DNA of 37,341 nt from Brevinematales bacterium. GTDB taxonomy: Bacteria > Spirochaetota > Brevinematia > Brevinematales > GWF1-51-8. The stretch lies in NCBI GenBank assembly GCA_013177895.1, contig JABLXV010000067.1, positions 1 to 37,341 of the forward strand, read 5' to 3'. Each line of letters opens with the position of its first letter. Positions within the stretch are counted from its first letter, which is position 1. Positions 1-7,587 of this stretch are shown piece by piece. The position numbers were made by a program, and so were the translations under genes. A model generated the notes under the pieces. That model saw only the letters and a list, made by a program, of their open reading frames with translations. It made no database searches and had not been told where the DNA came from.

Positions 1-1082
1 AAGACCCCGCTGTGGAGATTATCATCGAACTGGTGGGCGGCACGGGATTCGCCCTGCAGCTCGTTGAGGAGTCGTTACGCGCGGGAAAGCATGTCGTGAC
101 CGCGAATAAAGCCCTTCTCGCCGAAAAAGCCGGCATCGTGTTCGGACTCCGTAACGAGGTCGGTAAGGTCATCGGCTTCGAGGGGAGTGTCGCCGGAGGC
201 ATTCCGATTATCCGCACGGTCACTAACGCGCTCGCCGCGGACAATATCACCGCGCTCTACGGGATAGTCAACGGGACGACTAATTATATACTGACGAAAA
301 TGTCCGAAGAGAAGATGGATTTCAAGACCGCGCTGGGTCAGGCTCAGGAGCTCGGATTCGCCGAGGCAGACCCCACGCTGGACATAGGCGGGTTCGACGC
401 GGCGCATAAGATTGCGATCCTCGGCGCGCTCGCGTTCAACTGCCCTGTTCCTTATCAGCAGGTGTATGTCGAGGGTATCGACTCGGTCGACCTGATCGAC
501 GTCAGCTACGCCGCGCAGATGGGATATGTCCTCAAGCTGATCGGCATCGCGCGTATCGACGCGGACGAACGGGTCGAGTTCCGGGTACATCCGACTCTTC
601 TGCCCGAAAAGCACCAGCTCGCCGCGATCAGGAACGAGTATAACGCCGTCATGATAGAAAGCAAGTACCTCGGTACCTCGCTGTACTACGGGCGCGGAGC
701 GGGATCGCGTCCCACCGCAACCGCGGTGCTGGCGGATATTATCTCCATCGGGCGTTCGCTCGACAATCCCGAGCGTTCCGCTAAGTACCAGAATTTCAAT
801 AATTACCCGGTCAAGCCGATGGGCGACGTCGAATCCCGCTACTACCTGCGGTTTAACGTCCGCGATCAGGTGGGCGTTCTTTCCGGCATTTCGGGTATTT
901 TCTCCGAATACAGCATCAGTATTTCCTCGGTGGTTCAGCACGAGACCAAAACCGGCGACCACGTGCCGCTGATCCTGACCACTCACCGCGCGAAAGAAAG
1001 CAATATCCTGAGCGCGCTGGAAAGAATAGAGAAATTGGAGTACTCCAACGGTAAGGGCATCATGATACGTATTCTGGACTAA
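1..1082 (+). CDS. hom: homoserine dehydrogenase, 5' truncated by window edge
   Basis: NAD(P)H-dependent reduction of aspartate semialdehyde to homoserine, on the threonine/methionine branch of aspartate-family biosynthesis (cytosolic). The reading frame is open from base 3, so the N-terminal nucleotide-binding part lies outside the window. Visible motifs are GKHVVTANK, the NGTTNYIL substrate-site motif, and the ADPTLDIGGFDAAHK block whose Lys is the family's catalytic lysine. The GRGAGSRPTA motif follows. The last 80 or so residues (RYYLRFNVRDQVGVLSGISG onward) form a C-terminal ACT domain, the usual site of allosteric feedback by threonine. It stops with TAA 12 bases before the GH13-like gene, so the two are probably co-transcribed. 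Confidence 0.95.
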   Translation, partial: DPAVEIIIELVGGTGFALQLVEESLRAGKHVVTANKALLAEKAGIVFGLRNEVGKVIGFEGSVAGGIPIIRTVTNALAADNITALYGIVNGTTNYILTKMSEEKMDFKTALGQAQELGFAEADPTLDIGGFDAAHKIAILGALAFNCPVPYQQVYVEGIDSVDLIDVSYAAQMGYVLKLIGIARIDADERVEFRVHPTLLPEKHQLAAIRNEYNAVMIESKYLGTSLYYGRGAGSRPTATAVLADIISIGRSLDNPERSAKYQNFNNYPVKPMGDVESRYYLRFNVRDQVGVLSGISGIFSEYSISISSVVQHETKTGDHVPLILTTHRAKESNILSALERIEKLEYSNGKGIMIRILD

Positions 1083-1094
1083 TTACGGGGGAAA

Positions 1095-3074
1095 ATGATG
1101 GCAATCCGGCACTTTGAAAAATTCTTCGCGATTGCGGAGAAGCTCGCGCTGAAGAAAAAGAAAGATCTGAACGAGCTCCGCGAGATCGGAGAAACGATAC
1201 TCGCCGAGTATACCGTGAAGGGTCATCTGACGCTGATGCCTCACGACAGCCTGAAAATGGAATACTACAGCATGATTCCCCTCATTCGACATCTCATCGA
1301 GAAGCACGGGAATCCCGATACGGTGCAGTCGCCGGTGGAAAAATTGCCCGATTCGAGCTGGATGGCGGATGCGTCGTTCTGCTTCATCAATATTCGCGGT
1401 ACGGGCGCTACATCCGCCGCGCACGGCGACTTCATTAATGCCGCGAAACTCCTTCCCGTCCTGCGCGTAAACTCCATCCATCTCGCGCCGTTTTTCGAAT
1501 GCGCGCTGGAAATCATATACGGAATCGACACATTGACTATCATAGACGAAAACGCGGTTAACGCGGATTTCCTGAAGGCGGGGATGAAGCCCGACGAGCA
1601 GGTGCGTTTCTTTACCGACCTGGCGCATTTCCTCGGGATGACCGTCGGGTTCGATCTTGAGCCGCACACATCGCAGTTCTCGCGTATCGCGTTGGAGCAC
1701 CCGGAGTACTTTCGGTGGATCCGGCTTTCCGCGTCGCGTGAAGAAATCGCCGGAAAGAAAAAACAGATGGATATGCTGACCGACGCAGGTCAGTTGGAAA
1801 TCCATGCGGCGATCAAACCCCTGCGTGAAAAAGTGCTCGCCAAATACGGCCTGAAGTCGCTCGAACAATCCGGTAAGGACGCCGTTTCCAAGAAGGCGCA
1901 TTACGAACTGATCGACGAACTGATCGCCGCGGGGTTTTGGACTGTCCCGTCCCATACATGGAAGGGCGCCGGACTGCCCGAATTCTCCCATTATGTGGAC
2001 GACCAGAACTTTCCCGAATTCAAGTACCTTTCCACCGACGGGGAAGACCACCGCGAGCACGCGTTCGGGACACTCACCCCGTTCCGTTTCTACGATAACA
2101 TCCCGCTGAACCGTATCCCCAAGCCGAACAATCCGCCTGTGTCCAACGAGGCGACGATCAAGTATTTCACGAATATCTTTCCCGCGCTCTATAAAAAATT
2201 CCGCTTCGATTACCTGCGCTTCGACTATGTCGATCATGTGTGGGATTCGGTGCTCGACAAAGCCGGTAAAATCCCCATCTCCGACCGGATTACCCCTTAC
2301 GTGCTGAAAAAAACCATCGCGAAGGCGCGTTCCGGAGGACGGAAGTTTATCGGGGCGATGGCCGAACGGATGGGCACCGATATACAGGTCTACAAAAAAG
2401 CGGGGTTCGATCTCCTTCTCGGCGACGATATCCTCAAACCCATCGGATTACCGCTTTTGAAAGATACGTTCAAGCTCAATAAAAAGATCGAGAAGCTCAA
2501 CGCTAGGCCGGGCAAGAAGGTTAACATTCAGTTCGCGGTGGACACCCACGATTCGTCCCATCCCCTGTTCAATGTCACTCCGATGCTGATCTACGGCGCG
2601 AAGGGTGTGGGGCTGCGTATGTTTATCGCGCGATTCTCCGGGTGGGGTAACGCCATCCGCTCCAAGTACGAACTGATCGGCAACCAGGACGGCACTACCG
2701 GACTGTATCTCGCCAACAATAAAAATGTTTCGGTCGAATGGAAAAGCGAAAAAGATATGAACGATATCTATCATAACCTTGAGAATACCTACGATGCTCT
2801 ACTGCCCCGTCTTAAAAAAGCCGCTTTTGTGGATTTTATTCCCATCCAGCGGAAGGCGGCTTACTGGATATTCGAGGACGACCAGGGAAAGATGGTGTTT
2901 ATCGTGAACCTGACCGAGCATGCGTCTATCCCGTCGATACTGATAAAAGAAATCAAAGTATTCAAGAGCGCGTCGATGATCAATCCCTATAACGGGCAGA
3001 AACGGATGATGTCGCACCTGCTGGTCAACGAACTCCCGCCGCTCGAATGCAGGATTGTTTTTATTCAGGTTTAG
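1095..3074 (+). CDS. GH13-like (alpha-amylase family) glycoside hydrolase, divergent
   Basis: 659 residues with no signal peptide, so probably cytosolic. The order of alpha-amylase clan motifs is recognisable. A region-I-like stretch GMTVGFDLEPHT is at residues 181-192, and FDYLRFDYVDH at 371-381 carries the R-x-D nucleophile motif (R375, D377). GAMAERMG at 420-427 offers the acid/base Glu (E424), and DTHDSSH at 483-489 holds the HD pair (H485, D486). Catalytic Asp/Glu/Asp candidates are therefore all present. An N-terminal region of about 90 residues precedes the barrel, and the C-terminus looks like the usual beta domain. The substrate cannot be read from sequence. Two ATGs lie in tandem; the second (1098) is better spaced from the GGGGG ribosome-binding site at 1087. 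The 3' end overlaps the convergent minus-strand gene by 14 bases. Confidence 0.72.
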   Translation: MMAIRHFEKFFAIAEKLALKKKKDLNELREIGETILAEYTVKGHLTLMPHDSLKMEYYSMIPLIRHLIEKHGNPDTVQSPVEKLPDSSWMADASFCFINIRGTGATSAAHGDFINAAKLLPVLRVNSIHLAPFFECALEIIYGIDTLTIIDENAVNADFLKAGMKPDEQVRFFTDLAHFLGMTVGFDLEPHTSQFSRIALEHPEYFRWIRLSASREEIAGKKKQMDMLTDAGQLEIHAAIKPLREKVLAKYGLKSLEQSGKDAVSKKAHYELIDELIAAGFWTVPSHTWKGAGLPEFSHYVDDQNFPEFKYLSTDGEDHREHAFGTLTPFRFYDNIPLNRIPKPNNPPVSNEATIKYFTNIFPALYKKFRFDYLRFDYVDHVWDSVLDKAGKIPISDRITPYVLKKTIAKARSGGRKFIGAMAERMGTDIQVYKKAGFDLLLGDDILKPIGLPLLKDTFKLNKKIEKLNARPGKKVNIQFAVDTHDSSHPLFNVTPMLIYGAKGVGLRMFIARFSGWGNAIRSKYELIGNQDGTTGLYLANNKNVSVEWKSEKDMNDIYHNLENTYDALLPRLKKAAFVDFIPIQRKAAYWIFEDDQGKMVFIVNLTEHASIPSILIKEIKVFKSASMINPYNGQKRMMSHLLVNELPPLECRIVFIQV

Positions 3075-3606
3075 TGCCGTCTTTTTTCGGCGCTTCCAAT
3101 CCCTTCCGGTAAAGCCCGTCCAATAACGAGGCGATCCCTTTCGCGTGATTCGCGCGCCTCTCTTTAACCACACGCCCGACAGCGCCCGTCATCTCCGGGA
3201 ACATCTCCAGCGCCCAGAATACGATCGCGAGCGCGCGGATCCTGGAATACTTGTCCTTATACTTCTCCAACGGAAACAGCGCTTTGAGGGTAAAAAACAC
3301 CGCGCAGAACAGGGTGAACACCCGCAAAGACGACCTCGCGCCGTTCATCATCCCCTCATAGTAGATACTGATAAACCCGAGCGGGATAACCTGCCCGTCG
3401 GAATAGACGAGCGACTTGATGATAAAAAGGGGTATCAGGAACACGAGCAGGAATAATAACTGCTTCAAGAGCGCGGGGATTTTTTCCGACGCGATGATCG
3501 CGGAGAGGAGAACGAATAGGGCGCACATCCCCGCAAGTATGATTTCCGGTATAAAAAAAATCCCTACCGCAAGTAACGATAGGGATGTCAATATCAGGAT
3601 TGCCAT
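3061..3606 (-). CDS. small polytopic membrane protein, EcfT/CbiQ-like
   Basis: 181 residues with several hydrophobic segments (about 3-37, 46-66, 90-110 and 122-136) and a basic cytoplasmic C-terminus. The distribution of helices, the MNGARSSLRVF segment and the late ERRANHAKG motif (compare the Ala-Arg-Gly coupling motif) resemble the transmembrane component of energy-coupling-factor vitamin transporters. It is shorter than the usual 250-270 residues. Its ATG shares a base with the rplQ stop (TAATG), so it should be translated by coupling to rplQ. In Firmicutes ecfA1-ecfA2-ecfT follow rplQ, which supports the assignment, but no ATPase genes are present here. The family call is tentative; that it is a real membrane-protein gene is much firmer. 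Confidence 0.6.
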   Translation of the reverse strand: MAILILTSLSLLAVGIFFIPEIILAGMCALFVLLSAIIASEKIPALLKQLLFLLVFLIPLFIIKSLVYSDGQVIPLGFISIYYEGMMNGARSSLRVFTLFCAVFFTLKALFPLEKYKDKYSRIRALAIVFWALEMFPEMTGAVGRVVKERRANHAKGIASLLDGLYRKGLEAPKKDGTKPE

Positions 3607-4055
3607 TATTTTTTAGCTTTCGCTTCTTTTGCCTTCGGCTTCGCGGGAGCTTTCTCCGCGGCGGCCGCTTTAGGTTTGCGGTCTTCGGCCTTCTTCAGCA
3701 TCTCGGGGACAAGTTCGATCATCGCCATTTCGGTACCGTCGTTGGAACGGAAACCGAGACGGAAGATACGGGTATATCCGCCGGGGCGTTCCTTGTAACG
3801 GAGCGCGATATCGCCGAACAGTTTCCTGAGAAGCTCGTCGTCCTTGATCGTACGCGCGAGCAGACGGCGCATCGCGACAGTATCCGTGCGCGCCTTCGTG
3901 ATCAACTTCTCGGCATACGGGCGGAGAGCTTTCGCTTTCTGTATAGTCGTCTTGATGCTTTCATAATTAAATAACGCGGAGGCGAGATTCTGCATCAACG
4001 CCTTTCTATGCGAACTGGTTCGGCTAAGTTTTCTTACTTTCTTTCCGTGTCTCAT
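3606..4055 (-). CDS. rplQ: 50S ribosomal protein L17
   Basis: Large-subunit protein near the polypeptide exit tunnel. The N-terminus MRHGKKVRKLSRTSSHRKAL is diagnostic, and the family's core of about 120 residues is complete. It continues into a roughly 30-residue Lys/Ala/Pro tail (KAAAAEKAPAKPKAKEAKAKK at the end region) not needed for the fold, giving 149 residues. Its start overlaps the rpoA stop (ATGA, 4 bases) and its stop overlaps the EcfT-like start, so all three should be translationally coupled at the end of the alpha operon. Confidence 0.96.
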   Translation of the reverse strand: MRHGKKVRKLSRTSSHRKALMQNLASALFNYESIKTTIQKAKALRPYAEKLITKARTDTVAMRRLLARTIKDDELLRKLFGDIALRYKERPGGYTRIFRLGFRSNDGTEMAMIELVPEMLKKAEDRKPKAAAAEKAPAKPKAKEAKAKK

Positions 4056-5086
4056 TCCTCATCTCCTTCATCTGTATCGTCGAAATCATCATCGTCCATA
4101 TCGGAAAGTCCGTCTTCGGATTTCCCGGTATCGAGCGTCAGGTTATACATTTTTATCTTCTCGGAAATCTCCGTCAGGGACTTCTTTCCGAAATTTTTAA
4201 TCTTCATCAGCGAATCTTTATCGTAGGTGATCAGGTCGCCGATCGTGTCGATTTCCGCGCTCTTGAGGCAGTTATACGAACGCACCGACAGGTCGAGTTC
4301 CTCGATAGGCTTCAGGAGGACATCGTCGCCGGGGCCGCTTTCCGAGATCGACGCGGAGGTAATACTTTCCTCTTCCTCTTCGAACTCGACGAACAGCGAG
4401 AAATATTTCTTCAGGATCGACGCCGCATCGCTCATCGCGTCCACAGGCGAGATCGTCCCATCGGACCATACTTCCATCACGATCTTTTCACAGTCGGTCT
4501 TTTCGCCGACACGGAAATCTTCTACTATAAAGTTCACTTTCTGTATAGGCGAGAATATCGCATCCACAGGGATTACGGCGATCACCGAATTGGAGTCCAT
4601 CGCGTCCTCCGACGAACGGTAGCCGCGTCCGAACTCGATTTGTATATCGAGCGAGAGATCCGCTTCATCGTTCAACGTGGCGATTTTCAATTCGGGGTTG
4701 ACCACTTCTACAGTAACATCCACCGCGAAATCTTTCGCGGTAAATTCGCCGGGACCCTTTTTATTAATATGAATAATCTTCTTATCGGAATTATCCAAAA
4801 GCGTCATGCGAATCTTCTTGATCGCGAGAATGATATCCGTCAGGTCTTCTTTAACCCCTTTTACCGGTTCGAACTCGTGACTGATCCCTTCTATTTTAAC
4901 GGAAGTAATCGCGTATCCGGGAATGGCGCTCAGGAGTATTCTGCGCAGAGAATTCGCGATAGTAATACCTACCCCTTTATCGAACGGATAGATACTGAAT
5001 TTCCCATAATTATTAGAATAGGAACTTTTTTCGTATTTCATCTCATGTGGCAATATTAAATCTTTTAATAGTCCTTTATGTGCCAT
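4052..5086 (-). CDS. rpoA: DNA-directed RNA polymerase subunit alpha
   Basis: 344 residues; it dimerises to nucleate RNA polymerase assembly. The N-terminal domain carries the family motif NSLRRILLSAIPGYAITSVKIEG. A linker rich in Glu (around 235-245) leads to the C-terminal domain, which starts near ELDLSVRSYNCLK and ends near ISEKIKMYNL. Equivalents of the UP-element-binding Arg265 and Asn268 (VRSYN) and of Lys298 (GKKSLTEI) are kept. After this comes an acidic tail of Asp/Glu (about residues 323-344) that E. coli alpha lacks. It sits between rpsD and rplQ as in most bacteria. Confidence 0.98.
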   Translation of the reverse strand: MAHKGLLKDLILPHEMKYEKSSYSNNYGKFSIYPFDKGVGITIANSLRRILLSAIPGYAITSVKIEGISHEFEPVKGVKEDLTDIILAIKKIRMTLLDNSDKKIIHINKKGPGEFTAKDFAVDVTVEVVNPELKIATLNDEADLSLDIQIEFGRGYRSSEDAMDSNSVIAVIPVDAIFSPIQKVNFIVEDFRVGEKTDCEKIVMEVWSDGTISPVDAMSDAASILKKYFSLFVEFEEEEESITSASISESGPGDDVLLKPIEELDLSVRSYNCLKSAEIDTIGDLITYDKDSLMKIKNFGKKSLTEISEKIKMYNLTLDTGKSEDGLSDMDDDDFDDTDEGDEE

Positions 5087-5118
5087 TTATTAAACCTCCC
5101 TAAAAAAGGAAATCCGCA

Positions 5119-5751
5119 TTACTTCGAATACAATTCGACGATTAAAGGCTCGTTAATCTCGACTTCAAGCGCCATTTCCGCCTTTTCAGGAATATGCAGA
5201 ACCTTTACCGACTTCTTCTTATAATCCGCTTCGAGCCATACCGGCACGATACGATTTTCTACCTTGGAGAGCGCCTCATCCACAATAGTCATTTTTGCGC
5301 CTTTATCAGCCAATGTAATTACATCGCCGACTTTCAGCAGATAGGAAGGTATGTCCACCTTCTTACCGTTGATCTGAATATGCCCGTGCCCGACAAACTG
5401 GCGGGCGGCCTTTCTCGATGCGGCGAATCCTACGCGGTAAACCACGTTATCTAAACGGCGTTCGAGTATCTGCAAAAGCAGGATACCGGTGATACCTTTT
5501 AATTGGCTCGCAGTTTCGAAATACTTCCGGAACTGGCGTTCCAGAAGCCCGTAGTAGCGTTTCACTTTCTGCTTCTCACGAAGCTGAACCGCATACTCGG
5601 TCGGTTTTTTACGGAACTTGGGAATCATGCCGGGAGGCGTCTTTCTTTTGGTCACAGCGCATTTTGCTGTATAACAACGGTCGCCTTTCAGGAATAATCT
5701 AACTCCCTCGCGGCGGCATTGCCTGCAGGAAGCATCAGTATATCTACCCAT
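5119..5751 (-). CDS. rpsD: 30S ribosomal protein S4
   Basis: Primary 16S rRNA-binding protein that nucleates 30S body assembly. 210 residues, normal length. The N-terminus has the zinc-knuckle cysteines C-x2-C (CRQC, residues 9-12) followed by CYTAKC, so it is the zinc-binding form. The S4 RNA-binding domain (ERRLDNVVYRVGFAASRKAARQ) is in the middle. Position between rpsK and rpoA is standard. Confidence 0.97.
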   Translation of the reverse strand: MGRYTDASCRQCRREGVRLFLKGDRCYTAKCAVTKRKTPPGMIPKFRKKPTEYAVQLREKQKVKRYYGLLERQFRKYFETASQLKGITGILLLQILERRLDNVVYRVGFAASRKAARQFVGHGHIQINGKKVDIPSYLLKVGDVITLADKGAKMTIVDEALSKVENRIVPVWLEADYKKKSVKVLHIPEKAEMALEVEINEPLIVELYSK

Positions 5752-5762
5752 CTATTACCTCA

Positions 5763-6158
5763 CTATACTCTTCTCTTTTTTCTGGGACGGCATCCATTGT
5801 GCGGTATCGGTGTGATATCGCGGATGCTCTTGACCTTGATACCCGCCGCGTCAATAGCGCGGATAGCGGATTCACGGCCGGGGCCGGGGCCTTTTACACG
5901 CACATGTACGGACTCGAGGCCGTGGTACTTCGCCGCGTCAAGCGCTTTTTCGCAGGCAAGCTGCGAGGCGTAGGGAGTACCCTTTTTGGTGCCTTTGAAA
6001 CCGGCAACGCCCGCGCTGGACCAGCTTAACGCATTCCCGTTCATATCGGTTACCGTAATCAGTGTATTGTTAAACGATGCCTGGATGTTGACAATCCCTT
6101 CCAGTACGTTCTTCTTATCTTTCTTTTTTCTCGTAACCGCGGCTTTTTTAGTTGCCAT
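5763..6158 (-). CDS. rpsK: 30S ribosomal protein S11
   Basis: Platform protein contacting 16S rRNA near the E site. 131 residues with the family blocks [30 protein letters not shown] and the C-terminal [13 protein letters not shown]. The N-terminus has a short Lys-rich lead ([15 protein letters not shown]). It lies 14 bases after rpsM and 11 before rpsD. Confidence 0.97.
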   Translation of the reverse strand: MATKKAAVTRKKKDKKNVLEGIVNIQASFNNTLITVTDMNGNALSWSSAGVAGFKGTKKGTPYASQLACEKALDAAKYHGLESVHVRVKGPGPGRESAIRAIDAAGIKVKSIRDITPIPHNGCRPRKKRRV

Positions 6159-6172
6159 TAACTAATCCTCCG

Positions 6173-6544
6173 TTATTTCTTTTTCGCGCCGATGGCGTTC
6201 TGGCGAGGCCCTTTCCAGGTTCTCGCATTGGTCTTCGTGCGCTGTCCGCGTACGGGAAGGCCTATTTTATGCCGATGCCCGCGGTAACACGCGATATCGA
6301 TCAAGCGCTTTATGTTCATCGCGACTTCCGTTCTCAGGTCGCCCTCGACTTTAAAGTTCTTCTCGATTACTTCCCTGATACGAGCCAATTCGTCTTCCGA
6401 CAGGCTCGATACTTTTTTATCAGGCTCTACTTTTGCGAGTTCGACTATTTTTTTCGCGGTGGTACTGCCTACCCCGAAAATATAAGTCAAACCGATAATC
6501 GTCGTTTTATGATTGGGTACTTCCCGACCTGCTATACGTGCCAT
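6173..6544 (-). CDS. rpsM: 30S ribosomal protein S13
   Basis: Head protein of the small subunit that contacts the P-site tRNA and L5 through bridge B1. 123 residues; starts [13 protein letters not shown] and has the helix-two-turn-helix [10 protein letters not shown]. The basic C-terminus [20 protein letters not shown] is typical. It follows rpmJ by 15 bases. Confidence 0.97.
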   Translation of the reverse strand: MARIAGREVPNHKTTIIGLTYIFGVGSTTAKKIVELAKVEPDKKVSSLSEDELARIREVIEKNFKVEGDLRTEVAMNIKRLIDIACYRGHRHKIGLPVRGQRTKTNARTWKGPRQNAIGAKKK

Positions 6545-6559
6545 ATTCTTCCTCCTCCG

Positions 6560-6688
6560 TTAAACCCGTTTCGAACCGCGTTGGCGCTGCTTGTGCTTGG
6601 GGTTCTCACAAATAATACGCACCACGCCATAACGCCTGATAACACGGCATTTCTCGCAAATCGGTTTTACTGACGCACGAACTTTCAT
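6560..6688 (-). CDS. rpmJ: 50S ribosomal protein L36
   Basis: 42-residue protein starting [19 protein letters not shown] and ending [12 protein letters not shown]. The zinc ligands Cys11, Cys14, Cys27 and His32 are all present, so this is the zinc-binding form; the tail is about four residues longer than E. coli L36. It sits in the standard infA-rpmJ-rpsM slot, 24 bases after infA. Confidence 0.95.
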   Translation of the reverse strand: MKVRASVKPICEKCRVIRRYGVVRIICENPKHKQRQRGSKRV

Positions 6689-6712
6689 ATTTTTCCTCTC
6701 ATTCTTAATCCA

Positions 6713-6931
6713 TCACTTATAACGATACACTATTCTCCCCTTGGTCAAATCATAGGGAGAGAGCTCAATATTTACCTTATCTCCGGGGGTTATCTTGATG
6801 TAATTCATCCTCATTTTGCCCGAGATATGTGCCAGAATCTGGCGTTTCCCCTCGAGTTCTACCCTGAACATCGCATTGGGTAGCTGTTCGATGACCGTTC
6901 CGTCAAGACGGATGACATCTTCTTTGTCCAT
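6713..6931 (-). CDS. infA: translation initiation factor IF-1
   Basis: 72-residue OB-fold factor that occupies the ribosomal A site during initiation. The sequence [20 protein letters not shown] and the end [11 protein letters not shown] match the family along its whole length. The ATG at 6931 is chosen over the in-frame TTG just before it because it gives the canonical N-terminus. That A is also the last base of the adk stop (TGATG), which implies translational coupling. Confidence 0.97.
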   Translation of the reverse strand: MDKEDVIRLDGTVIEQLPNAMFRVELEGKRQILAHISGKMRMNYIKITPGDKVNIELSPYDLTKGRIVYRYK

Positions 6932-7575
6932 CAAGACTTTAAAACCTCCTTTATGTCGGCAAATACGTCGTTAATGTCCTTTTCGCCTTTTATTACTGTC
7001 AAGACGCCTTTTTCTTTATAGTAGTTTACCGCGGCGACTGTCTGATCCTTGTAGACCTTCAGACGGTTCGTCACCGTCTCGATCTTGTCGTCGTCACGGA
7101 TAATCAAATCTTCGCCGGAAACATCGCATTTTCCCTCGACCTTCGGGGGATTGAAATGGATATTGTAAATCTTGCCGCTCTTCACGGCGGTACGGCGGCC
7201 GGTCAGACGCTTGATCAGCAGGTTCTCGTCCACATCGATCAGTATCACATGCGTCAACGGGGCGCCGGCGAGCTTCGCGTCAAGCACTTTCGCCTGATTG
7301 AGACTGCGCGGAAATCCGTCGAGCAGGTATCCGTTCTGGCAATCGTCCTTGCTGATGCGGTCGAAGAGTACGTCGACAACAGCCTCGTCGGGAACCAGTT
7401 CGCCGCGGCTCATATATCCGCGAATCATATCGGCGAGTTCCGATTTCCCTTCCTTAATCATCGCGCGGAAGATGTCTCCGGTCGAGATATGAGGAATGTT
7501 GAGATATTTACAGACCATATCGGCCTGTGTGCCTTTTCCGCCTCCGGGAGGCCCTATGAATACAATATTATACAT
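6931..7575 (-). CDS. adk: adenylate kinase
   Basis: Catalyses ATP + AMP = 2 ADP in the cytosol. 214 residues from the ATG at 7575, the same length as the E. coli enzyme. A GTG six bases upstream is open but abuts the GGAAG ribosome-binding site, so the ATG is preferred. The P-loop is [10 protein letters not shown] (residues 8-17), the AMP-site motif is [12 protein letters not shown], and a long LID ([19 protein letters not shown] then [12 protein letters not shown]) follows. The LID is the long form, but the first cysteine pair of the zinc-binding version is replaced (AVKSG) and only one Cys remains, so it probably binds no zinc. It overlaps infA by one base. Confidence 0.97.
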   Translation of the reverse strand: MYNIVFIGPPGGGKGTQADMVCKYLNIPHISTGDIFRAMIKEGKSELADMIRGYMSRGELVPDEAVVDVLFDRISKDDCQNGYLLDGFPRSLNQAKVLDAKLAGAPLTHVILIDVDENLLIKRLTGRRTAVKSGKIYNIHFNPPKVEGKCDVSGEDLIIRDDDKIETVTNRLKVYKDQTVAAVNYYKEKGVLTVIKGEKDINDVFADIKEVLKS

Positions 7576-7587
7576 TTTCACTTCCGT

